From Pycnococcus provasolii (taxonomy: Eukaryota; Chlorophyta; Pseudoscourfieldiophyceae; Pseudoscourfieldiales; Pycnococcaceae), in NCBI GenBank assembly GCA_938743325.2, contig OW568863.1, positions 310,001 through 374,000 on the forward strand: a stretch of DNA of 64,000 nt, written 5' to 3'. Each line of letters begins with the position of its first letter. Within the stretch, counting starts at the first letter, position 1. The notes beneath the pieces were generated by a model, which worked only from the letters and a program-made list of their open reading frames with translations, was not told the origin of the DNA and searched no databases. Shown here in pieces: positions 12,148 to 21,178 of this stretch. Both the position numbers and the translations under genes were made by a program.

Positions 12148-12324
12148 TCAGAACATCCCCCTCGACGCCGCGGCGGACGACGCCAGCAGGTTCGTCTTTT
12201 TCAACAGGATCGCGACGATGGGCAGTACGACGGCGACGACCATGAAGAGACCGCCAGAGAGGTACCTAACTGCGGAGAGCTCGACGCCCGTTGGCGTAGC
12301 TGCTTGGTGACCGGGCGACGCCAT
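12148..12324 (-). CDS. Small single-span membrane protein (58 residues)
   Basis: A short minus-strand frame runs from an ATG at 12324 to a TGA at 12148-12150. It reads MASPGHQAATPTGVELSAVR, then a hydrophobic segment of about 20 residues (GGLFMVVAVVLPIVAILL), KKTNLL and a short Ala/Ser tail ending RGMF. The positive residues after the helix and the strong hydrophobic stretch make a one-pass membrane protein plausible, as in tiny subunits of photosystems, respiratory complexes or translocons. I do not recognise the family. No splice is needed. It is isolated between a GOGAT 3' end and a long intergenic region. Confidence 0.5.
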   Translation of the reverse strand: MASPGHQAATPTGVELSAVRYLSGGLFMVVAVVLPIVAILLKKTNLLASSAAASRGMF

Positions 12325-13519
12325 GGCTCTGGAGGAGAAAAAAGGCGAATGAAGCGAGTGAGACGGGAAAAGGAAAGGGGTCTCTCAAACCCCGAACATG
12401 CCCAGAGAGGGAAAAAAACCCGAGCTAACCCCGAACTCCCACAATCTGTCTGGAGACGAGAACTGGAGACGAGAGGAAGACGAGGCAGGAGACGAGTGGA
12501 GACGAGCAAAGAGCTCGGGCCGCGCCCTCTGCCTCTACCTTCAGTTTTATATATCCCTGATCAACGGATACCAGCACGATATCCACCAAACACCGACCTG
12601 CGACGCCGTAGAAAGGGAGGAATGACCATTCGGCCATTCTTATCAAGACAAAAGAAACAGAGTGTTCCCTGATCCCCTGATGATGACTTTTGCTTCCTGA
12701 AAACCCAAGGGACCTTTGACTGTACCGTACCGGGTACTGCAAAAAGGAGTGGAATGGCCTTGACTCATGACACATATTGAGGGAAGGAAGCACCTGCCTT
12801 GAGCCTTCTTCTTCTTTTGTCTATCGCAGAGTAAACCAGTCGAAGACGAAGTCAGGAGCCATCTGACCAGGACGATACCAGACCAAACCAGACCGCCAGA
12901 TGCCAAACCCCCATTCCTTAAAACCGTTCCAAGCTTTGAACAGCTGCTTTGAACACTTTTCTTCTTCCGGTAGCCTCGAGGCCTGCTTTGTCCAACTCCT
13001 AAGGCTGATTGAAGCCTCTACGGAAGGCGGAACCCCTGGAGGGGAAGACCGAAGACTTCTCGTCCCATACCCGGTAGTCTAAGGTCCCATAGTCTCAAAA
13101 ACTTCATTCCGTCAACGCCTTTGTTCGTCATTTGTCATTCCCGTTCGTATTCATTATTCATAAGTCAGCGCTGCTCTTCATTAGTATAAGCAGCCTGCTT
13201 TGCCACTGCTCTGCACTGGCTGACTGCTCTTTTTCATTTTGACTGTCCTGCGGCTGTCTCTTCTTGCGGCTATCGTACGGTAGTTCTTTCTCTTTAGTGT
13301 TTACGTCGCTCTCTTCCGAGTTCCTGAGAGGCTGACAGAAGACATTTCAGCTTAATAAGACCTCCAGCAACTGACCTTAACTACGATAATTCGTTGAGTT
13401 TCGTTTCGTTCAGTTCAGTTAAGGCGTGCTCGTTCAAACAACAAGTGCTCCTATTCGTTTCATTCCCTTCCAAAAACGGCACACCACATTTTCAAATTCA
13501 AACAAACAAGCACTTAAAA
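12325..13519. other. Intergenic between divergent small gene and kinesin
   Basis: About 1.2 kb without a credible gene. It contains two copies of the 9-mer TACCGGGTA / TACCCGGTA at 12728-12736 and 13068-13076. A pyrimidine-rich, A/T-richer stretch at 13100-13510 is likely the kinesin promoter and leader. Confidence 0.5.
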
Positions 13520-15799
13520 ATGGCAGCAGCACCAACCCAGCAAACAACAACAACAGAAGATGCTCTTCCACCACCCGCCGCCGCTTTAACGCCACGCACA
13601 AATACAAATGCACCAACCACATCCTCAAGCACACCGTCCAAGGCCTCCGCAACACCGTCCAAAAAAGCATCCAAAGCTTCAGAACCACCTCAAAAGCGCC
13701 AACTCGCGCAACTGCAGGAACTGGTCGACGCTTCGTTGAAATTCACGCGCGTTCTCAAAAAGAAGGGTGTGTCCCAAGCCACCTTGTCAGTCTTCACGCG
13801 CATACGACCTCTCACGAAGGGCGAGCGGGCATCCGGAGGACGCTCCATCACGCGCACCGTCGACGACCAGTGCGTCGTCGTGCTCGATCCCACGGACGAC
13901 TCGAAGTTCATACCAGAAGTGGACGAAGAAGGAGTCGTGCAAAGACGGCGCAAGGCGCCTGACGGACCAGCACAGGGCGTGAAGCAGATCGAAAAGAGAT
14001 TCATGTTTGACCGTGCGTTCGACGGAACGTCAAACAACGTGCAGATATACGAGGCCACCGTCGCGCCGCTCGTGCACGGCGTGCTGCGAGGACTGAACGC
14101 CACCGTCTTCGCGTACGGCGCAACCGGCTCGGGCAAGACGTACACCATGGTTGGGTCGGACTCCGACCCGGGGCTCATGCTCCTCAGCATGCGCGACATT
14201 TTCCAGTCCATTGCAAAGGAAAGCGAGGGAAGCAACAACTACGACGTCACGTGCTCGTACTGCGAGGTGTACAACGAGCAGCTGTACGACCTGCTTTCAC
14301 CCTCGGTGGACCCGCTCGAGCTGCGCGAGGATCCAGAAAAAGGTCCGATTGTCAGCGACCTGAGGCACGTGCGCGTGCAGTCCGAGGACAGGCTGTTCGC
14401 TCTGCTGCGAGAGGGAAACCTGAGACGCAAGACGGAGTCGACGGACGCGAATGCCGTGTCCAGTCGAAGCCACGCCGTGCTTGAGATTATCGTGCGGCGG
14501 TCTGACCGAAATCACTACGTCAAGCAGGTGTACGAGGCGAAGCTCGCGCTCGTTGACCTGGCTGGCGCCGAGCGCGCACGAGAGACGAACAACGTGGGCT
14601 CCCAGCTGCGCGACGGTGCGAACATCAACCGCAGCCTGCTGGCACTCGCCAACTGCATCAACGCGCTCGGGAAGCGGCGCAAGAAGGGATTCGTTTTCGT
14701 GCCTTTCCGCAACTCGAAGCTGACGCGCCTGCTGAAGGATGGTCTGTGCGGCAACTCGCGCACCGCGATGATTGCCACCGTGGCGCCAACCGACAAGCAG
14801 TACGCGCACACCGTCAACACGCTGAAGTACGCGGACAGAGCAAAGGAGATCAAGACCCACGTGCGGCGCAACGCATCCACGGTGGAGGCGCACATCGCGG
14901 AGTATCAGCGCATGATCGACGCGCTGCAGGAGGAGAACTCAGACCTGCGCGCCGAGATTGCGCTCCTTCGCAACGGGGAGGCACCCCCTCCCAAGGTTGT
15001 TGCACCAGCACCAGCACCAGCGGCTCCGGCGCCGGCGCCGGCACCCATGCCCGAGAAGCCGACGGGACCACCAGCGAAGGTGCTACTCGGTGCCGTGGAG
15101 GCGCTGGAGAAGAACACTCGCGAGCAGATGCGGCACCAGCGAGCGATGCTTGAGGCGGAGGAGCAGACGGTGCGGTTACGGTACGAGCTCGAGCAGGTGG
15201 AGGCACAGCTCGTCGACGCGAGCGGGTCCACGGGCACGCTGGGCGAGAAGGTGCTGAAGCGAAGGCAGATGATCGCAGGAGCGCTGGGTGAGCGGGAGGC
15301 GGAGAAGCGCAACGCGCTCAAGTCGGGACTTGCGGCAATGGAGGAGCGACGCGCCATCGTCACCTCTCTCGGTCCCGCAAGCAAGCCCGCGGACGGTGGC
15401 GTGGTTGGGGCGGAGGCGGTGCGCGCTGTGCACCGCGCGGGCGTCGTCGCGATGGATCGTGCAGAGGACCGCGCGCTGATCGCCGTGCGCGACTCGATCA
15501 TCGAGGAGCAGCAGGCGGTGATCCACTGCCTTTGGCGCGTCCTCGAGTGGGGCGGCATTGGGCGAGCGCGAGCATTTCAGATTGCCGCTGAGCACGGCCT
15601 GCCCGGACCACTGCCTGGCGTGACGAATGAGGATCCCGCGAGCGCCGGCGCACGGCTCGAGCAGCAGCTGACTGGAGCACGAGCCGCGCAGAGATATAAG
15701 TGGTGGAAAGCACGACCGAGAGGTGGCGCGGATGCTTCGAAAGAAGCTAGCGGCGGCGGCGCCGGCGGCGGACCATCGTCGCATTCCCCACGCGAGTAA
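13520..15799 (+). CDS. Kinesin motor protein, kinesin-8-like
   Basis: The ATG at 13520 (MAAAPTQQ) is used; the open frame upstream starts with TTG and lacks an ATG. The 759-residue product has a low-complexity Thr/Pro N-terminus and a neck-like coil. The motor spans about residues 85-455, with P-loop GATGSGKT near 199, switch I NAVSSRSH near 310 and switch II DLAGAE near 345. The signatures KLTRLLKDGLCGN and NTLKYADRAKEIKTHV are typical of kinesin-8/KIF18-19 motors, which walk to and depolymerise microtubule plus ends. A short coiled coil (IAEYQRMIDALQEENSDLRA), an Ala/Pro linker and further helices complete the tail. The motor assignment is firm; the subfamily rests on motif resemblance. Confidence 0.93.
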   Translation: MAAAPTQQTTTTEDALPPPAAALTPRTNTNAPTTSSSTPSKASATPSKKASKASEPPQKRQLAQLQELVDASLKFTRVLKKKGVSQATLSVFTRIRPLTKGERASGGRSITRTVDDQCVVVLDPTDDSKFIPEVDEEGVVQRRRKAPDGPAQGVKQIEKRFMFDRAFDGTSNNVQIYEATVAPLVHGVLRGLNATVFAYGATGSGKTYTMVGSDSDPGLMLLSMRDIFQSIAKESEGSNNYDVTCSYCEVYNEQLYDLLSPSVDPLELREDPEKGPIVSDLRHVRVQSEDRLFALLREGNLRRKTESTDANAVSSRSHAVLEIIVRRSDRNHYVKQVYEAKLALVDLAGAERARETNNVGSQLRDGANINRSLLALANCINALGKRRKKGFVFVPFRNSKLTRLLKDGLCGNSRTAMIATVAPTDKQYAHTVNTLKYADRAKEIKTHVRRNASTVEAHIAEYQRMIDALQEENSDLRAEIALLRNGEAPPPKVVAPAPAPAAPAPAPAPMPEKPTGPPAKVLLGAVEALEKNTREQMRHQRAMLEAEEQTVRLRYELEQVEAQLVDASGSTGTLGEKVLKRRQMIAGALGEREAEKRNALKSGLAAMEERRAIVTSLGPASKPADGGVVGAEAVRAVHRAGVVAMDRAEDRALIAVRDSIIEEQQAVIHCLWRVLEWGGIGRARAFQIAAEHGLPGPLPGVTNEDPASAGARLEQQLTGARAAQRYKWWKARPRGGADASKEASGGGAGGGPSSHSPRE

Positions 15800-16011
15800 A
15801 AAGAAAAATAAGTACACATTTCTTTTCCTAGATTGTAGTTCTAGATTTGTGCGGTTTCTGTAGTAGCTGTGTTGTCCGTGCCGGCCAGTGGACAACGTTT
15901 ACCTTAAGGCTCGAGGCCAGTCGTTACACCGTTCGGTGTGACGGCAGTCGTGACCTTAAGGTGTAGTTTTACGTGAGAATGATGTTAAGGTGGTTACACA
16001 AAGGGGAAGGG

Positions 16012-16050
16012 TAAAGGGGACCTAACGCCTGAGGGCGTTACCTCCCCTTA
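16012..16050. repeat. Imperfect hairpin, 18-bp arms
   Basis: The core AACGCC-TGAG-GGCGTT extends outward through AGGGG / CCCCT arms ending in TAA / TTA, with about two mismatches per arm. It lies downstream of both convergent genes. Confidence 0.7.
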
Positions 16051-16099
16051 GCCAAGGAAACCAAGTGGTTCAACCTGTCTTGGCTCCACGCCAATTAGT

Positions 16100-16160
16100 G
16101 AATGGACGACCGTTGAGCGTTGGACAAAAAAAGTGCAACTTCATTACTGAATGAGAGATC
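16100..16160 (-). repeat. Dispersed 3'-UTR repeat, copy 1
   Basis: Read on the minus strand (the BCCT sense strand), this carries CTCATTCAGTAATGAAGT and then GTCC...GGTCGTCCATTCAC. A copy of roughly 80% identity lies at 45099-45156, also just after a stop codon and in the same sense orientation. Confidence 0.7.
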
Positions 16161-16207
16161 TATCTCAGGTTATTATTATTATTCCATATCTCGATCGACT
16201 TCCGTCG

Positions 16208-18527
16208 TCAAACAACATGATGCTCACCACCACCATCACAACCACCACAATGCACCTCCGTGTGCATCTGGTGCACGACGAGCGGGTAAGCGAGTAGGCA
16301 CCATGCAAAGTCAAGCAAGATCCACCCTTCGATGTCCTTGGAAGAGCGCACCTGATTTCGAATTGACGTGAGCGTGCACGCAAAGCACACATATAGCACC
16401 CACGCGATGGGCCATATACCACGCAGCGCGAAGGCGGACACGATGAGCACAGTCGGCCATGCGTACAACGTGAGAGCAAGCCACGAGCCCCACACCGCCC
16501 GCCATCGCCAGGACCCTTTATCGTTGTGGAAAACATGAGAAGCAATCGAGCTCGATTGCCACCAAGGGCACACCACGGAGAGGAAGAAAGCTTTCATTGC
16601 CCGTAGCGGCGTGCGCAGCCCGTCGAAATTCACAAGTGGAGTGAGTGCATGATGCATCCAGTGTTGTCGCTGAAGATGGTGCGGTGGATGTGGCGCTAAT
16701 TCGGATAGCGCTCGAGCGAGACCGCCGTCGTCCTTCTTCTGCTCAACGAGCTTTTTGCAGTAGTGTGCAAGGGCGTCACGCTCGTCCGCCATATCTTGCA
16801 TGGCACTTAGAGTAGATGGCACGAGGAGGAGCATGAGAATTCCAAAGGGCAAACCAGCGCAAATCGACGACGCTTGCAATGCTGTGAGTGCCTCCTGTCC
16901 ACCCGCCACCAGAAGAGCGGTGGCGGTCGCACCCTCTGTGAATGCCCAGAAAATGCGCTGAGGAATCGGCGAGATGGCGTCACCGTTCGAAGTCAGACTG
17001 TCGACGATAAGACTTGCGGAGTCGCTGCTCGTTACGAAGTAGAGAAGCAGACAAATGAGCGAGACGACGGAAAGGAAGTCGCCAATTTGCCACGTGTCGA
17101 GCACGTCAAAGAAAATTTCAGTCGTGGCTTGGCAAGACAGCAGAGTCACATCAGCAGCAGGAGATGATGGCGATGATGATGTATTATTGCTCGCGCATGT
17201 CGTGATCCCGGCCGCCTCTGTTACACGCTGCATTTCGAGCGCCTGACCGCCGAATACACAAAACCAAAACACCTCGAATGCCACGGGCGTGACGATGCAA
17301 CCGACGACAAATTCGCGTACAGTACGCCCACGCGAGATGCGCGCGAGAAACATGCCAACGAAGGGAGCCCACGAAATCCACCAGGCGAAGTAAAATATGG
17401 TCCAGTCATTCATGAATGATTGAGTAGCTTCTGCATTATCGTCGTCTGGTGCGGTACCAAGCTGTTCGAAAGCACCCGCGTGGAAGGACAGACTTGGCAG
17501 CCACTGTAAGTAATATCCGACGCTCTGGACCATGAGGTTGAGGAAGAACCACGTGTCTCCTAGGAAGAACACGGTCACGGCGATGAATACGCTCAACAGA
17601 AAAGCGATTTCGCTTAGGCGGCGTATACCAACGTAGATTCCGCTAGCAACGCTCGCAGTCGCAATCACCGTGATAATCCACACGATTGCCACCTGTGTTG
17701 TTGTGCTATCGTTCAGCTTGAAGAGCCTGTTCAAGCCGGTGTTGATCTGCAAAACGCCAAGCCCGAGACTTGTGCACACTCCGAACACGGTCGTGGCGGC
17801 GGTAAGTCCATCAAGCAAATCGCCGATCCACGAAAATGTAAGATCGCCCAGAAGAGGGTACAGCGTAAATTTGAAGGTTAAGGGCAAGCCTCGCGTGTAC
17901 GTCGCCACTCCAACAGCGAGACCAAGCACAGCGTAAATGCCCCACGTATGGATTCCCCAGTGAAAGAGCGTGAGGTTGATGGCAGCCTGCGCGCGCTCGT
18001 TCGAAGATAACGACGAGTACCTGTTCGGGAGACTGTAGTGCCATACTATTTCATTTAGTGTGCGAGGTTGTTAGTGATTGTTGTTCATCTGCCATGGATG
18101 GTTAGAGGAAGACTTACTCGGTTCCGCGGCACCAAAGAAAAAGAGCCCTATGCCTACGCCTGTGGTGAAGAGCATGGTCATCCAGGTCAGAAAGCCAAAT
18201 TCTGGCTTGTCTTTCGGCGGTCCTATGACAAGCTTGCTGTAGCGAGGGTGCAGTGCAACGTAGATGAGGAAGAGCAGAAATACATTGATCTCCAACATGA
18301 ACAGCCAAGTGAAGTGGTACGTGATCCACGTGCGCCACGACGTGAATTCGTTCGCCGCGGACGGATCGACGAGCGCCCAGATGACGAAGCCCCACAAGAT
18401 GACGAGTGCAATGCCACTTGCTCGCGGATTCGTCCTCAGCGCGAGCCACATCGCCTTTGGGTGTCCGAGCTTGAAAGACACACTTGGATCGTCCTCCCAC
18501 ACTCGGACTTCTCCTGCTGCTGTCGCG

Positions 18528-18559
<32 letters not shown>

Positions 18560-18679
18560 ATTGTCCTCCGACGACGATGGAGCGAGTTGTCGTCGCGCCG
18601 ATTGGTTTTGGTGGTGTATACGTCGTAGGTCCCATTGCATTCCGAGCGCGCGCCAGTACGACGGCAGAGTTTTCGCCAT
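16208..18679 (-). CDS. BCCT-family (betaine/choline/carnitine) transporter, two exons
   Basis: Exon 1 is 18679-18118 and exon 2 is 18045-16208 (799 residues). A 72-nt GTAAGT..AG intron interrupts the conserved motif, and splicing restores GAAEPIWHY exactly, the BCCT consensus at TM2-TM3. The ATG at 18679 gives MAKTLPSYWRALGMQW; the longer frame starts at a GTG. A poly-Asn run lies near residues 40-50. Later BCCT signatures include WWISWAPFVGMFLARISRGR near residue 410, with about 12 hydrophobic segments overall. The family imports quaternary amines such as glycine betaine, choline or DMSP by Na+ or H+ coupling and often serves osmoprotection, so a marine osmolyte importer fits. The substrate cannot be read from sequence. 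A long cytoplasmic C-terminal stretch follows the core. Confidence 0.92.
18046..18117 (-). other. Intron of BCCT transporter gene
   Basis: A 72-nt spliceosomal intron with donor GTAAGT and acceptor ATAG, in phase 1. An internal CACTAAC is a good branch-point candidate. Splicing joins GAAEP to IWHY. Confidence 0.88.
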
Positions 18680-18935
18680 GATGAGTGAATTTCCCACGAC
18701 GACGACGACGACGACGAAGACGGCGCAATCGCAAAACGAATGCGATCTGCTCCAGGGAGTGTTTTGAATTTAAAAACCGCGGACTCATGGAGTAATCATT
18801 AACTCACTGAACTCATCTGAATCCATGAATCGTTCGGGGTGAGTGAGAAAAAAATAAAAACCCGAAAAACATTTCTGATCTCCCTCTGCCAAGTAGACAG
18901 GTCATCTGCCGGAAAATTTCAAGAGTGACTAGGCC

Positions 18936-19988
18936 ATGTTGGCGTCGTTATCTGCGTGCGGTGCGATGTCGATGTTCGATCGGCTCAGGCGCTTCATTCC
19001 GCAGCAGAAGAAGATGATGGTGGTGAAAGCAGCCATCATCACTACTACTACTAGGTGCTGCACCACCACCACCACGACTACCGACAGTCCTCCTCCCGGC
19101 GGCGATGAATTCTCAAACGCGTGGAAGCAGTATCAGCAGCAGCAACACCGCAGCGACCGAGGAGAAGAAATGAGAAGAATCAACCCGTCGTCGCATCTGC
19201 TTCGCGCCGCCGTCATTTTAGGATCCACCAGAGACGCAAACAAACCGCCGACGCCGAGCCCTCTTGGCAAGCGTGTCGGGAAATGGGTCCAGATGGCTCT
19301 CAGCCAAAGACTGTCTCCGGCTGGACCATGTTCGTCGGAAATCGCGCCAGGAGATCGCGTGAAGTTCGGCGATCCGACGCACCAGGACTCGTACGATCTC
19401 CATTGGCCGCCATTCGAGGTGGACGTTCTCGATCCACTCTATTACCGTGAGCAGATTCCTCTTTTGCGCCGTCCAGCGTTCTCGTACGACAGCCTCGAAG
19501 ACATGCCGGAATGGCTCAGAGACGTTACTGAGCGGCTGCGCAAAAGTGATTGCATCGTCTGCGTGACACCGGAGTATAACCACGGCCCTTCTCCGTCACT
19601 GGTGAATTTCATCAACCATGTCTCCGCAAGCAGCTTTGCTTTTAAGCCGTCGGCGATAATAAGCTACAGTACAACGCACTTCGGAGGAGTGCGAGCTGCT
19701 CAAGCACTCGTGCCGATTCTCTCCGAGATGGGCTGTCTACCTGTGAGTGCAAAGGTACATCTCCCGCGAGCAGACAAGCTGCTCACAGAGTCAGGATTTG
19801 TCGTGGACGAGAAGGGAGATGGCAAGAGTGAACGAGCGGCGCTGAGGTACATCGGACGCACGGCTTATCAGCTGTGGTGGTGGGCTGAGGGAGCACGACG
19901 CATGCGCGGATCGCCCCGTGGCGATCCGCACGTAGGCTCGCCACCGATGAGAGAGCTGTCACGCGGTGAACACGACTTCTTCTTCTGA
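18936..19988 (+). CDS. NAD(P)H-dependent FMN reductase-like flavoprotein
   Basis: The 350-residue product starts at an ATG with a basic, Thr/Gln-rich N-terminal extension of about 85 residues that may be a targeting sequence. A flavodoxin-like fold follows: beta-strand AAVILGSTRDAN near residue 90, and the family hallmark VTPEYNHGPSPSLVNFINHV near 210-230, in which the YN motif contacts FMN. STTHFGGVRAAQAL near 250 matches the SxGxxGG region of quinone/chromate/FMN reductases (PF03358). Such enzymes reduce FMN or quinones with NAD(P)H. It is head-to-head with the BCCT gene over 256 bp. The C-terminal Arg/Gly tail is unusual. It is complete. Confidence 0.88.
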   Translation: MLASLSACGAMSMFDRLRRFIPQQKKMMVVKAAIITTTTRCCTTTTTTTDSPPPGGDEFSNAWKQYQQQQHRSDRGEEMRRINPSSHLLRAAVILGSTRDANKPPTPSPLGKRVGKWVQMALSQRLSPAGPCSSEIAPGDRVKFGDPTHQDSYDLHWPPFEVDVLDPLYYREQIPLLRRPAFSYDSLEDMPEWLRDVTERLRKSDCIVCVTPEYNHGPSPSLVNFINHVSASSFAFKPSAIISYSTTHFGGVRAAQALVPILSEMGCLPVSAKVHLPRADKLLTESGFVVDEKGDGKSERAALRYIGRTAYQLWWWAEGARRMRGSPRGDPHVGSPPMRELSRGEHDFFF

Positions 19989-20492
19989 GAAGAGCATTCT
20001 CTTCGTTCGTCGTTGAAGAGAACAACAACAAGTTTACTGAAATAAAAGAGCCAAGCAGAAACCGTTACAAAATTATGATGCACACAACACCAAATGCTGT
20101 TTTCAATTAGTTGTCATCATACTGTTGCAGTCTGTCACCAATTCACCATCCCCGTCACTCTGATGTACGTACGTCTCATCATCATCAATCCTGGAAACCC
20201 TCGGGTGTGAGACCTGCTCGTTCACCACGGTAAATACCCACGTGCTCCTTGAATTCAGCCGCATCGCCAGACATCACAGCAAGGCACGAGTATGCCTTCT
20301 CGATCGCATTGAGCACGCGAGAGTAGATGCCATCATGTACAAATTGTGGATTATTTTCCTCCAAAACAATGTGAACTCGAAGGAAGTCGTCATCGAGCAG
20401 CTTGAGGACGAGATGAATGCCGGGTCGCCGGCACGGCAGGAGGCGGCACGTCGACTCTTGGTCGAGATGGGTGGCGCGACCGCGCGAGCGCG

Positions 20493-21089
20493 ATGCGCAA
20501 AATCTCGGCACGCTCTGCATCCGTCGACGCATACCGCGAGACGGTCAAAGAGGCGGAACAATCGATGCAGAAGATGTTTGCGCACACGATGGCTGACGCA
20601 CAGCGCGGGTTTCACATCGCGCTCGCGATGGACGTCATCGTTTTCGTGATTGGCGTGTTGTTGATTGCCGCAAGCGGGGTTCAGGCAATCACGAAGGACG
20701 AGTCGGCGTCCTGGGCTGGTGTTGGGGCAACTGCCGGTGGTGGTGCCCTAGCCACGATGTACTCCCTTCTAATTGCCAAGCCACGGCAGCAAGTCAAGGC
20801 GGCGGTCGACCACCAGATGTGGATCAAGATGGTGTTTCTCGGGTATCTTAGGGAACTTCAGCAGGCGGATCAGTCATTTGGCCGTCGCATGCTTGAGGAT
20901 CGCCCGATGACGGAGGAGGAGCTGAACGGCTTCAAGCGCGCGATTCAGGACACGATGACGAAGGGATTGATTCACATGCGCCAGGTTTGGAGCAAGGGCA
21001 CGGACCTTCCAACTTCGGAAACTGGGGGTGGCTTGGGAGGGGTGCATCCGCCAAGTGCCGCCGGTACGCGCATCGCGCCCATCGAGTAG
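20493..21089 (+). CDS. Two-span membrane protein, possibly N-terminally extended
   Basis: The ATG at 20493 gives 198 residues. A charged helix (YRETVKEAEQSMQKMFAHTM) precedes two hydrophobic segments, MDVIVFVIGVLLIAASG near 47-63 and AGVGATAGGGALATMYSLLIA near 75-95. A cytosolic helical tail (RRMLEDRPMTEEELNGFKRA) follows. I do not recognise a named family. Directly upstream, in another frame, is GC3-rich coding-like sequence (VVIEQLEDEMNAGSPARQEA, then RRLLVEMGG) from about 20370 to 20488. The real protein may start earlier, with an intron or a sequence error between the two; this is unresolved. It is tail-to-tail with the next gene (89 bp). Confidence 0.65.
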   Translation: MRKISARSASVDAYRETVKEAEQSMQKMFAHTMADAQRGFHIALAMDVIVFVIGVLLIAASGVQAITKDESASWAGVGATAGGGALATMYSLLIAKPRQQVKAAVDHQMWIKMVFLGYLRELQQADQSFGRRMLEDRPMTEEELNGFKRAIQDTMTKGLIHMRQVWSKGTDLPTSETGGGLGGVHPPSAAGTRIAPIE

Positions 21090-21178
21090 TCCGGAAATGT
21101 TAGACATGTATAATAAATAAAAATCTAAATCTAAATTAGTCTAAACCAAAACAAAATAACACTCATTTACTTTTCACC

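Larger units (their letters stand above)
15800..16207. other. Intergenic between convergent kinesin and BCCT genes
   Basis: This 408-bp region holds two ACCTTAAGG palindromes (about 15902 and 15953), a strong hairpin at 16012-16050, and at 16100-16160 a sequence repeated after the farnesyltransferase gene. It may be a small mobile-element remnant. Confidence 0.45.
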
